DNA from: Planctomycetaceae bacterium
Lineage (GTDB): Bacteria; Planctomycetota; Planctomycetia; Pirellulales; Pirellulaceae
DNA length: 45,308 bases
Reading direction: 5' to 3'
Assembly (NCBI GenBank): GCA_002724245.1
Contig: PBOG01000094.1
Span: forward strand, 5,396 to 50,703
This document shows positions 33,297 through 41,496 of the stretch, in pieces; position 1 is the first letter of the stretch, and each line of letters begins with the position of its first letter. The notes below the pieces were generated by a model, which was not told where the DNA came from, made no database searches, and worked only from the letters and a program-made list of their open reading frames with translations. Position numbers and translations under genes: made by a program.

Positions 33297-35702
33297 ATGT
33301 TCAGCGCTATGTTCAGCCGACTATCATTCTGGTCGGGTGTCGCCAGTGCGTTGTTTTGTGTTGCGACTGCATCGGCACAGCCAGTGCCTTCACGCGATCC
33401 TACCAGCACACATATTTTTCCAGCGGGTGGACAACGTGGGACGAAGGTGTCGGTCCGCGTGGGCGCGGAATGCCTTCCCCCAGGTGCCAATCTGTTTATC
33501 CTTGGTGAGGGTGTCAAAGTTCCGTTGACTTTAGGAACGCGTGTCACGGATCACGGAGAGCCGTCTCCGCGCCGGAAACCCACTGAGATTCCGGTCAGCT
33601 ATCCCAAACAGTGGCGTTCGGAGATTGCTATTTCTGAAACGGCACCATTGGGGACTATTTTCTGGCGGCTTGGTTGCGCCCAGGGAGGAACACAATCCCG
33701 GCCGTTTGTGATTGGAGAGCTCCCTGAGTTTATCGAGTCGGAATCGAATTCCACCTCAGACCGGGCAGAGGCCATTACGTTGCCGGTGACGATCAATGGT
33801 CAGATTCACGGTGAACGAGACCTGGACTATTTTCGCTTCACAGCCACCAAAGGGCAGGTCGTTGTTTGTGAAGTTCTGGCACGTCGTTTGGGATCGCGAT
33901 TGGATCCGATCGTAGAGATTCTCGATAGTGACGCCCGCCGACTTCCTGTGCAAGCTGTCTATCGGGGGAGTGATCCGATTCTGGCTTTACGTGTCGAGCA
34001 GGATGGTGAGTATCTCATTCGAATGGCAAATGTTTCGTTCCGAGGTGATCCGTCGTATGTCTATCGCGTGAATGTGACCACTTCGGCTACCGCGCAGTTT
34101 GCGTTTCCATCGAGTGGCCAGGCGGGAACCGAACAAGAGGTCGAACTCTATCAATTGTCGGGCGACACCGATTGGAAAGTCGTGCGTAAGCGTATTACGT
34201 TTCCTGAGACAACGGAGGCGTTTCTCTGGACAGATTCACAATCTGCCGCTAATGGTGTCAAACTGGCCAGTTTGACACATCCTCATCGGCGCGAACAGGA
34301 ACCGAACGAATTACCTGCTCAGAGTACACCGTTGTCGGTGCCAGGTAGTGCCAGTGGCCAGTTCCTCACGGCACGCGACACGGACTGGTTTGAATTTGTT
34401 GCCCAGCAGGGACAGTTGTATACGGTAGCGTGTAGCGCCTTTCCTGCGCAGGCTGTGGCCTTTCCCAGTTTGCAATTAACCGACGCGGCGGGAAAGGTAC
34501 TCGTCCAGGCCCGCAGCGTAGAATCGTCGAGTGGCAGCTGTCGCGCCGATTGGAAGGCACCGGCAGATGGTGTGTTTCGGATCCGATTAAGGGATCTGCG
34601 TTTTGGTGCACGCGGGGGACCGGAGTTTATTTACCGGCTGTCCGTAGCGCCGGCAGCGCCTGACTTTACCCTCGCATTAGGTGCCGATAGTGTCAGTGTA
34701 CTGCAGGGAGGGGGATTGGAGTTGGCGGTCGATGTCGTTCGTACGGGAGGGTTTTCCGGAGCCGTGAAGCTGGCGCTTTTGGAGACTCCTGAAGGTGTGA
34801 CGGCGGAACCCGGCGAGGTCCCTGCCGGGAGTAACAGCGGGAAACTCAAGATACAGGTCAGTGACCAGGCCATGGCGACCAGTTATGCCCTGCAGGTGAT
34901 TGGGACATCGCAGATTGCCGGTGGCGAGGTGACTCGCCAGGCCCACGCGCCCCATTTAGGTCGAGATGGAGAAGGCGTCAGCATTGGAGCAGCGACCATC
35001 CCGGTACTCAATTTGACGGTCCGACATCCACCGGTTTTCAGATTGTACTGTTCCGAAGCCTATCTTTATGCCCACCGCGGCTCGGTGTTTCCCTATCCGA
35101 TGACAGTTGAACGGTTGGGTGATTTTCAGGGCGAAATCTTTTTTCAGACTGGCGATCGACAGAATCGTGATTTGGATGGCATCCGGATGCTCGATTTCAC
35201 CTTGCCCGAGGAAGAGGTGGAATTCCACATGCCCATTTACCTGCCGGAGACCATGCACATCAATGTGCAGTCGCAGTCTCAGCTCTACACGCAAGCCTAC
35301 GCGAGCTTCATCGATAAACACGGGCGGCCTCAGTCTTTCCTGGTGGTGAGTGAGAAACGCAATATGCTGCGCACGTTGCCACCAGTCGTAAAATTGATCG
35401 CGGCGACTCCTCGTATTGTCATGGGCGCAGAAAATGTGCTGCGTTGTCGTTTGAAATTGAAACGTACATCCAATCTGACAGGCCCGATGCGGATCGAATT
35501 GGTGGATCCGCCTCAGGGCCTCCCTCTGCAGATCGAACCGACTTTGCTTCAAGCAGGTCAGACTGATGTTGTGATTCCACTACGGCTGACGGAAGTCGTG
35601 ATGCCGGGTCGTGAATTTCAACTGACTTTCCGCGCGACCGGGAAGATGGAAAGTGGAGTTGACATTATCAGTGAGGTCACCGTCTTGCTCGAGTCGCCAT
35701 AG
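33297..35702 (+). CDS. Exported PPC-domain protein
   Basis: The 801-residue protein starts with a signal peptide (SFWSGVASALFCVATASA, cleavage before QPVPS). It contains at least two bacterial pre-peptidase C-terminal (PPC) domains: one around ITLPVTINGQIHGERDLDYF and one around REQEPNELPAQSTPLSV with SGQFLTARDTDWFEF. The D-x-D-W/Y-F core is clear in both. The C-terminal 300 residues look like further beta-sandwich modules (FRLYCSEAYLYAHRGSVFPY). No catalytic domain is seen. Planctomycetes have many such PPC proteins, probably extracellular or periplasmic binding proteins. The ATG at 33297 has GCGGAGAG upstream and is preferred to the frame from 33255. It is a single-gene unit with its own probable promoter. 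Confidence 0.84.
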   Translation: MFSAMFSRLSFWSGVASALFCVATASAQPVPSRDPTSTHIFPAGGQRGTKVSVRVGAECLPPGANLFILGEGVKVPLTLGTRVTDHGEPSPRRKPTEIPVSYPKQWRSEIAISETAPLGTIFWRLGCAQGGTQSRPFVIGELPEFIESESNSTSDRAEAITLPVTINGQIHGERDLDYFRFTATKGQVVVCEVLARRLGSRLDPIVEILDSDARRLPVQAVYRGSDPILALRVEQDGEYLIRMANVSFRGDPSYVYRVNVTTSATAQFAFPSSGQAGTEQEVELYQLSGDTDWKVVRKRITFPETTEAFLWTDSQSAANGVKLASLTHPHRREQEPNELPAQSTPLSVPGSASGQFLTARDTDWFEFVAQQGQLYTVACSAFPAQAVAFPSLQLTDAAGKVLVQARSVESSSGSCRADWKAPADGVFRIRLRDLRFGARGGPEFIYRLSVAPAAPDFTLALGADSVSVLQGGGLELAVDVVRTGGFSGAVKLALLETPEGVTAEPGEVPAGSNSGKLKIQVSDQAMATSYALQVIGTSQIAGGEVTRQAHAPHLGRDGEGVSIGAATIPVLNLTVRHPPVFRLYCSEAYLYAHRGSVFPYPMTVERLGDFQGEIFFQTGDRQNRDLDGIRMLDFTLPEEEVEFHMPIYLPETMHINVQSQSQLYTQAYASFIDKHGRPQSFLVVSEKRNMLRTLPPVVKLIAATPRIVMGAENVLRCRLKLKRTSNLTGPMRIELVDPPQGLPLQIEPTLLQAGQTDVVIPLRLTEVVMPGREFQLTFRATGKMESGVDIISEVTVLLESP

Positions 35703-35759
35703 TGGTGTTTTTTCAGGAACGCGAGCATCTCTCCATTTGTTGGTGGCCCACCGTCGAGA

Positions 35760-37391
35760 TCATCCGATTGCCATGTCGGGTTCTTCGCGGGTGATGAATT
35801 CGAGGACCGCGGGATGTCCTTCACGTGTGGCGTTGATGCCGCGTTGAATGGCGGCTGCAATGTCTTCTGGGGCTTCGACTCGCTCTGCGTGGGCACCCAA
35901 ACCGCGGGCTACCTCGGCGTAGTTGCCGCTGAGTTGTTTGGTGCCGAAACGTTCACATGAGATGGGGATATTCTTTTCGTAGTTTCCCATTGCAGAGTTG
36001 TTCAGCAGCATCGTCAGAATCGGGATCTCTTCACGAACTGCGGTTTCGATGTCCATTCCGACCATTCCAAAGGCGGCATCACCGAGAAAATGAACGACCA
36101 GTTTGTCGGGTTGTGCCAGCTTCGCCCCCATGGAAGCCCCTAAGGAAAATCCAAGTTGGGTGGAATGTCCCCAGCCGAGGTAGCCTCGGGGAACTACGGA
36201 TTCATAGATTGGCAGCAGTTGATCACGCGGATTTCCAGAATCATGAGTGACGATGGTCTGGGCAGGATCGGTCGCCCGGATCAGTTCACCGATGACACGG
36301 TAGGGATTAATGGGAACCTCATCGGCAGTGAGTTTTGGTTGCCAGCGTTGTTTCCACGGTGCGCGCACGCGCGCCAAGTGTTCATGCACGCGCTGTTGCT
36401 GGTCCGCATCCGTTGGCCCTTGCGCGCGGACTTCTTCGATGAGTTGTTCGAGAACCAGTCGGGCATCGCCGAGAATCGCAACATCGGCCTGGTAGTCTTT
36501 GTTGAGATCGCGTGGATCGACTGTCGCATGGACGATCTGTTTACCGGTTGGCAGGTCAGGTGCAAAGATCGTCTTGGAGAGGCTAGCGCCAATGGCGAGC
36601 ACTGCGTCACTATGCTGCAGGTAGTCACGGACCATATCTGTGCTCGCGTAGGATCCGGTACCCAGTGACAAAGGATGGGTTTCGTTAAACGCACTCTTTC
36701 CCAAGAGTGTGGTCATCACCGGCGCCGCGAGTTGTTCGGCTAATGTCGTCAGGGCAGGGGTGCCACCCGCATACAGGACGCCTTGTCCGGCCCAGATCAT
36801 GGGCCGTTCAGCACCACGCAATAGCCGAGCGGCATCTCGAATTGCGTCGGGATCACCGCTGCTGATCGTTGGCGTGATGGGCTGGTAATTCAGCGGGTGG
36901 CTCAAGGGGTGCTGCGCGATGTCTGCCGGAATCTCTAGCATCACAGGACCAGGTCGGCCTGATCTGAGAAGCGTGAAGGCCCGTCTCATGCGCTGTTCGA
37001 TAGCGTCTGCCGAGGGCACCCAGTCGGACCATTTCGTTACGGCACGAAAGCTATTGATCGCATCGAACGTCGGCGGGACTCCCAGCAAATCTCGGCCGGG
37101 ATGACCAGGCAGGAAGAGCAGTGGACTGGAGTCCGTCCACGCATGAGCAATTCCAGCAAACGCATTTTCTGCGCCAGCCGCTTGTTGGACAGTCACAACG
37201 CCCAGTTGTTGCCCATTGCTGGCTCTGGAAAACCCGTCTGCCATATTTTCCGCAACGCGTTCCTGGCGCGCCACAATCGGCCTGATTCCGGCGTCCGACA
37301 ACGCTTCCAGAATCGGTGTGAACGGAAAGCAAAAGACATGCTTGACGCCTTCGGATTGGAGTATCTGAGCGATGGCCTGACCGCCTTGCAT
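35760..37391 (-). CDS. Thiamine-diphosphate-dependent enzyme (acetolactate synthase-like)
   Basis: A 543-residue protein with the three domains of acetohydroxyacid synthase-type enzymes. The N-terminal pyrimidine-binding domain contains the catalytic glutamate Glu44 in VARQERVAENMADGF. The middle domain includes RGAERPMIWAGQGV. The C-terminal diphosphate-binding domain has the GD-x(n)-N motif from HFLGDAAFGMVGMDIE to LLNNSAMGNYE. The family joins or decarboxylates 2-oxo acids; related members include acetolactate synthase, glyoxylate carboligase, sulfoacetaldehyde acetyltransferase and benzoylformate decarboxylase. There is no adjacent ilvN regulatory subunit, so a biosynthetic branched-chain role is not favoured. 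Substrate is unknown. It is divergent from the isochorismatase-ThuA gene across 268 bases containing a perfect inverted repeat. Confidence 0.87.
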   Translation of the reverse strand: MQGGQAIAQILQSEGVKHVFCFPFTPILEALSDAGIRPIVARQERVAENMADGFSRASNGQQLGVVTVQQAAGAENAFAGIAHAWTDSSPLLFLPGHPGRDLLGVPPTFDAINSFRAVTKWSDWVPSADAIEQRMRRAFTLLRSGRPGPVMLEIPADIAQHPLSHPLNYQPITPTISSGDPDAIRDAARLLRGAERPMIWAGQGVLYAGGTPALTTLAEQLAAPVMTTLLGKSAFNETHPLSLGTGSYASTDMVRDYLQHSDAVLAIGASLSKTIFAPDLPTGKQIVHATVDPRDLNKDYQADVAILGDARLVLEQLIEEVRAQGPTDADQQQRVHEHLARVRAPWKQRWQPKLTADEVPINPYRVIGELIRATDPAQTIVTHDSGNPRDQLLPIYESVVPRGYLGWGHSTQLGFSLGASMGAKLAQPDKLVVHFLGDAAFGMVGMDIETAVREEIPILTMLLNNSAMGNYEKNIPISCERFGTKQLSGNYAEVARGLGAHAERVEAPEDIAAAIQRGINATREGHPAVLEFITREEPDMAIG

Positions 37392-37509
37392 GATGATTTC
37401 TCGCTAGGGACGACGGGTGCGTGTATTGGAGAGTGCGGATATCATCGCATCCTGCCATGAGATAGCAACCGATTGTAGTGCTTGCCACATGACGCCCCCG
37501 TTGGTGTTT

Positions 37510-37529
37510 GGAACTTACCCGGAAGTTCC
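37510..37529. repeat. Perfect inverted repeat, candidate operator
   Basis: GGAACTT (37510-37516) and AAGTTCC (37523-37529) are inverted copies separated by 6 bases, about 24 bases upstream of a -35-like box and between two divergent genes. The size and placement fit a dimeric regulator site. Confidence 0.45.
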
Positions 37530-37552
37530 CTAGTGCGACGGAGGGTGAAACA

Positions 37553-37581
37553 TTGCAAACACTGCTTGCAGGGACTATCTT
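37553..37581 (+). promoter_or_regulatory. Probable sigma70-type promoter for isochorismatase-ThuA gene
   Basis: TTGCAA (37553-37558) and TATCTT (37576-37581) are separated by 17 bases, and the gene start lies at 37660 with AGGAG before it. The predicted leader is about 70 bases. Confidence 0.42.
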
Positions 37582-37659
37582 GGCGTCGCGGTGTGTTGGC
37601 GGCGTGGTGTTTAGGGGGTTCTCGAGTCACGATCGGCTTCCGGCAGGAGACACAGGGCA

Positions 37660-39285
37660 ATGGACAAGCGGCAGAACGCAGTAGTGTGGTGGTTGGCAGG
37701 TATTTTCACGCTGGTGACATGTGTCTTGCCTGAATCTCTGCAGGCGGATGAAACAGAAGGTGCAACACTAAAGCTGCAGTTGCGGAGTCGCCAGGAAACG
37801 GCGCCCAAAACAGGGCGCTTTCACGCCCTGGTGGAACCTGCCCAGTGGGACGTGGGGCAGGTTGCTGTCATTGTTTGTGATATGTGGGATCTGCCCCATT
37901 GCTTGAACGCGACCCGCCGAGGTGCCGAGATGGCGCCACGCATGAATGCGCTGCTTAATCACATGCGGTCGCGCGGTGCCACGATTATTCATGCCCCGAG
38001 TAGTTGTATGGACCGCTACCGCGATCACCCTGCCAGGAAGCGGGCACAGACGATCCCACGGGCAACAAACATACCGCAAGATATTGGTCAGTGGTGTTAC
38101 AAGATTCCCGCGGAGGAAAACGGAACGTACCCCATTGACCAGTCGGACGGTGGTGAGGACGACGATCTCGAAGAACACCAGCGGTGGGCCGCCAAGTTAA
38201 AGGCCATGGGACGCAATCCAGGAGCGCCGTGGAAAGCTCAGACGGACCTGCTTGAGATTCGCAACGAAGACTACGTGAGCGACAACGGGGAAGAAATTTG
38301 GAGCGTCCTGGAGATGAAGGGGATCTCGCGTGTCATGCTGGTAGGTGTTCATACCAATATGTGTGTCCTGGGGCGTCCGTTTGGTTTGCGGCAGATGGCA
38401 AAAAATGGCAAGCAGGTCGTTCTTGTCAGAGATATGACCGACACTATGTACAATCCTGCTCGGGCACCCTATGTGAGTCATTTCACGGGGACGGATCTGA
38501 TTGTCGAGCATATTGAAAAATGGGTTTGTCCAACGATTACCAGTGATCAAATCCTGGGTGGTCAACCGTTTCAATTCAAGAAGGACACTCGCCCCCACCT
38601 GGTCGTGGTAACGGCTGAGCGGGAATACGAGACCAATCGCACCCTGCCAAAGTTCTGCCTGGAACAACTCGGCAAGGATTTTCGAGTGAGTCATATTTTT
38701 GCGAATGCGGAAGAGCGGAACGATTTGCCAGGTATCGAAGTGCTGCAGGATGCGGATGTTTTGCTGCTCAGTGTCCGCCGGCGTGTTCTGCCTCCCCATC
38801 AGATGGCGCTGATTCGCGACTTTATTGAAAGCGGAAAACCGGTCGTCGGAATCCGTACTGCCAGTCACCCATTTTCCTTGAATGGAAAAGAACCACCTGC
38901 CGGTTACCTGTCCTGGGAAACGTTTGATCATGATATCCTGGGGGGAAATTACACCGGGCATCATGGCGCGGGCGTTGCTGTGTCTGTAAAAGTTTCCGCC
39001 CCTGGCAGTGGTCATCCCCTGCTGGCCGGTGTTCCGACCGATCAACTGCAGGGTTTTGGTTCGTTGTACAAAGCGGGCCCGCTGGTCACTTCTGCGACGC
39101 CACTTTTGATTGGATCGGTACCTGGAAAAGAGCCTGAGCCCTTGGCCTGGACAAATACTTCCAAGTATGGTGGCCGCGTGTTTTACACGGCGCTGGGGCA
39201 TCCAGAGGATTTCAGCCAGCCCGCCTTCAATCAGTTGTTGAAGAATGGTATTTATTGGGCGGCTACGATGGTCAGCGCTGATTGA
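37660..39285 (+). CDS. Exported fusion of isochorismatase-like and ThuA domains
   Basis: A 541-residue protein that joins two families. After a signal peptide (WWLAGIFTLVTCVLPESLQA) comes a cysteine-hydrolase (isochorismatase/nicotinamidase-like) domain of about 230 residues: the catalytic aspartate is Asp74 in VIVCDMWDLP and the nucleophile Cys235 in VGVHTNMCVLGRPFG. From about residue 305 a ThuA-type domain follows, with a Rossmann-like start HLVVVTAEREYETN, DVLLLSVRRR, a GGNYTGHHGAG loop, and the end GRVFYTALGHPEDFSQPAFN. ThuA domains resemble class I glutamine amidotransferases and are tied to sugar metabolism. Both parts sit outside the cytoplasm, which is unusual for nicotinamidase-type enzymes. 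The substrate is unknown. The thioesterase gene follows after 96 bases. Confidence 0.88.
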   Translation: MDKRQNAVVWWLAGIFTLVTCVLPESLQADETEGATLKLQLRSRQETAPKTGRFHALVEPAQWDVGQVAVIVCDMWDLPHCLNATRRGAEMAPRMNALLNHMRSRGATIIHAPSSCMDRYRDHPARKRAQTIPRATNIPQDIGQWCYKIPAEENGTYPIDQSDGGEDDDLEEHQRWAAKLKAMGRNPGAPWKAQTDLLEIRNEDYVSDNGEEIWSVLEMKGISRVMLVGVHTNMCVLGRPFGLRQMAKNGKQVVLVRDMTDTMYNPARAPYVSHFTGTDLIVEHIEKWVCPTITSDQILGGQPFQFKKDTRPHLVVVTAEREYETNRTLPKFCLEQLGKDFRVSHIFANAEERNDLPGIEVLQDADVLLLSVRRRVLPPHQMALIRDFIESGKPVVGIRTASHPFSLNGKEPPAGYLSWETFDHDILGGNYTGHHGAGVAVSVKVSAPGSGHPLLAGVPTDQLQGFGSLYKAGPLVTSATPLLIGSVPGKEPEPLAWTNTSKYGGRVFYTALGHPEDFSQPAFNQLLKNGIYWAATMVSAD

Positions 39286-39381
39286 GTGCGGTTTCCGGCA
39301 AGGGCTGCTTTCCCTGTGCTGTCATGCGCTTCTCGATTCGATTGGTGCCCGGCCTGGTCATCTTTCAGCAGGGTTCCTACC

Positions 39382-39786
39382 ATGCGATCACCCCTTAAAG
39401 TTGGCGCGACAGCGGAAGTCGAGTTTGTGGTAGCTCAGGAACACGTGATTCCTTTTAGTGATCATCAAATGCCGGCAGTTCTTTCAACGCCGCAGTTGAT
39501 TGCATTCCTGGAACAGGCGGCGCGGACCGCAATGGACGAGGTTCTGGACGAGAATGAACGGACTGTAGGTATCCAGGTTGACGTGCAGCATCTGGCGGCC
39601 ACCCCTTTGGGAGCTCGCGTGGTTTGTCGAGCACGGGCGATTCATGTGCAAGGTCGGCAGGCAACATTCCAGATTGAAGCCCACGACATGCACGAACGGA
39701 TCGCCCGCGGAGTCCATCGTCGGCAGGTGATTCGTGTCGATCGGTTTGCCGAGCAGGTGCGGCGCAAAATATCAGATGTCAACTGA
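39382..39786 (+). CDS. FlK-like hotdog-fold thioesterase
   Basis: A 134-residue protein (from the ATG at 39382; the longer frame from 39286 adds unrelated residues) that resembles fluoroacetyl-CoA thioesterase FlK and its many uncharacterised relatives. The FlK catalytic residues Thr42, Glu50 and His76 have exact counterparts in Thr36 (VLSTPQL), Glu44 (AFLEQAA) and His70 (VDVQHLAATPLGA), with identical spacing of 8 and 26 residues. It should hydrolyse an acyl-CoA thioester in the cytoplasm. Most family members do not act on fluoroacetyl-CoA, so the substrate is unknown. AGGG lies upstream of the start. It is convergent with the DUF1501 gene. Confidence 0.86.
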   Translation: MRSPLKVGATAEVEFVVAQEHVIPFSDHQMPAVLSTPQLIAFLEQAARTAMDEVLDENERTVGIQVDVQHLAATPLGARVVCRARAIHVQGRQATFQIEAHDMHERIARGVHRRQVIRVDRFAEQVRRKISDVN

Positions 39787-39961
39787 ACCGGCATGGCGAT
39801 GGAATCCTGTGCCCTGGCCGTGATATGCCAGTGGTGCTGTCTCCCGGAATTCTGCAAACAATGACGGGGGAGGCTACTGCGGATCGTATGTGGCTGGTCC
39901 GGTGGTGCGTACCTTCGGTACCTGCGATTTGACGGGCCCGTTGTTATCGGGACGCGCTGTA

Positions 39962-41473
39962 TTATGCCAGCAGCTCTGGAATGACTTCACCATGCACATC
40001 CGTCAGGCGGCGATCGATGCCATTGTGTCGAACAGTTAGACGTTCGTGATTAATTCCTAGCAAACGCAGGACCGTTGCGTGAATGTCGTAGACACGCGTG
40101 GGCCGAGCGCGATCGAGTGGCTTGTATCCCCACTCATCACTGGGACCATAAGTCGTGCCACCACGAATGCCACCTCCACATAACCAGTTAGTAAACACAT
40201 ACGGGTTATGGTCTCGCCCCTTGGTCCCCTGGGTCGATGGCATGCGACCAAATTCAGTGGTCCACAAGAGAATGGTGTCTTCCAGCAGGCCCCGTTGTTT
40301 GAGGTCCATGATCAGTGCGGCAGTACCCCGCGCCATACCCATTGCCAGTGGTCCATGGTCGCGACGAATATCTTCATGGCTATCCCAATTGCGGCGCGGG
40401 AAACCGTTGTCATTTCCCGACCAGATCTGTACAAACCGTACACCTCGCTCGATCAATCGTCGGGCGACCAGGCACTTGCGGCCGAAGTAGTCTGCTTCTT
40501 CCCGGGGATTGATCTCTTTGGAGAACGAGCTCTGTCCGTGATCCAGGCCATACATGCGCAGAATGTGGCGTGGTTCTCTCGACAGATCGAGGGCATCGGG
40601 GGCGCTTAGTTGCATTTGAGCGGCCAGTTCATAAGTCCGGATGCGCGATTCCAGACGTGTGTCCGCGGTCCGCTGCGAGGCGTACTGTCGATTGAGGCGG
40701 CCTAATAATTCGAGACCGGCTTGGTCGCTGGCCTGGTTGATGAAGTCGACTTGCGGCGGAAACAGGTCAGCGATGGGGTTGGCCGTACCGGGTCGCATGA
40801 TCGTCCCTTGCGAGTGGGTAGGAAGAAAGGCCGCGTGCCAGTTCTTGGGGCCATTGGATGCGTATCCGCGATGGTCGGGGAGCACGACGAACGCCGGCAA
40901 ATTTTCGTTCAGACTGCCCAACGCATAGTTCACCCACGCTCCCATTCCTGGAAATCCAGGCTGCTGAAATCCGGTTGCTTGCAGGTAGGTGGCCTGACTG
41001 TGTACTCCTGTTTTTCCCACCATGTTATGGACGAAGGCGATGTCATCGACACAGGCACCCAGTGGGGCAACGGCATCACTAAGGTATTTTCCCGATTCGC
41101 CGTAAGGTCGGAATCGAAAGGGTGACTTCATCCAGGGGCCCAGGCCATTCTGGAAGGCCTCGACATGCTCACCAAAATCGGACGGTTTGCCGTGGGATTT
41201 TTCCAGTGCCGGTTTGTAGTCCCAGAGATCGAGATGACTGGCGGCGCCGGCCATGAACAGTTGGATCACGCGCTTGGCACGGGCCGGGTAGTGCAGGCTG
41301 GGCATTGCGGATCCGGCACCAGGTTGAGTGATCCCGGCGACTGCCGATGTGGCTGATGCCTGCTGCAACCAGCCTGCCAAGGCAAGACTGCCGAAACCTT
41401 GTCCGACTTGCGAGAGCAGGGCTCTCCTGGAAAGGGAGGGTGTTTCGTTGTTGTGGTCAATCCGCTGACGCAT
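39962..41473 (-). CDS. DUF1501 family protein with Tat-like signal
   Basis: A typical 503-residue planctomycete DUF1501 protein. The N-terminus SLSRRALLSQVGQGFGSLAL has the twin arginine and hydrophobic stretch of a Tat signal. The body has the sulfatase/alkaline-phosphatase-like fold segments: VIQLFMAGAASHLDLWDYKP near the start, RFVQIWSGNDNGFPRRNWDS, DTILLWTTEFGRMPSTQGTKGRDHNPY, and a final YDIHATVLRLLGINHERLT. The family is regularly encoded next to a DUF1549/DUF1553 cytochrome protein, as here, where the partner ends 23 bases upstream. The pair is thought to act outside the cytoplasm, perhaps on complex organic matter, but no reaction is proven. AGGA precedes the ATG. Confidence 0.93.
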   Translation of the reverse strand: MRQRIDHNNETPSLSRRALLSQVGQGFGSLALAGWLQQASATSAVAGITQPGAGSAMPSLHYPARAKRVIQLFMAGAASHLDLWDYKPALEKSHGKPSDFGEHVEAFQNGLGPWMKSPFRFRPYGESGKYLSDAVAPLGACVDDIAFVHNMVGKTGVHSQATYLQATGFQQPGFPGMGAWVNYALGSLNENLPAFVVLPDHRGYASNGPKNWHAAFLPTHSQGTIMRPGTANPIADLFPPQVDFINQASDQAGLELLGRLNRQYASQRTADTRLESRIRTYELAAQMQLSAPDALDLSREPRHILRMYGLDHGQSSFSKEINPREEADYFGRKCLVARRLIERGVRFVQIWSGNDNGFPRRNWDSHEDIRRDHGPLAMGMARGTAALIMDLKQRGLLEDTILLWTTEFGRMPSTQGTKGRDHNPYVFTNWLCGGGIRGGTTYGPSDEWGYKPLDRARPTRVYDIHATVLRLLGINHERLTVRHNGIDRRLTDVHGEVIPELLA

Positions 41474-41496
41474 ACAGTAATCCTCGTCGAGTTGAT

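Noticed and set aside
39890-39955. Short inverted repeats GTACC/GGTAC and ACGGGCCCGT between convergent genes
   Set aside because: The stems are short and no T-run follows, so a terminator call is not supported.
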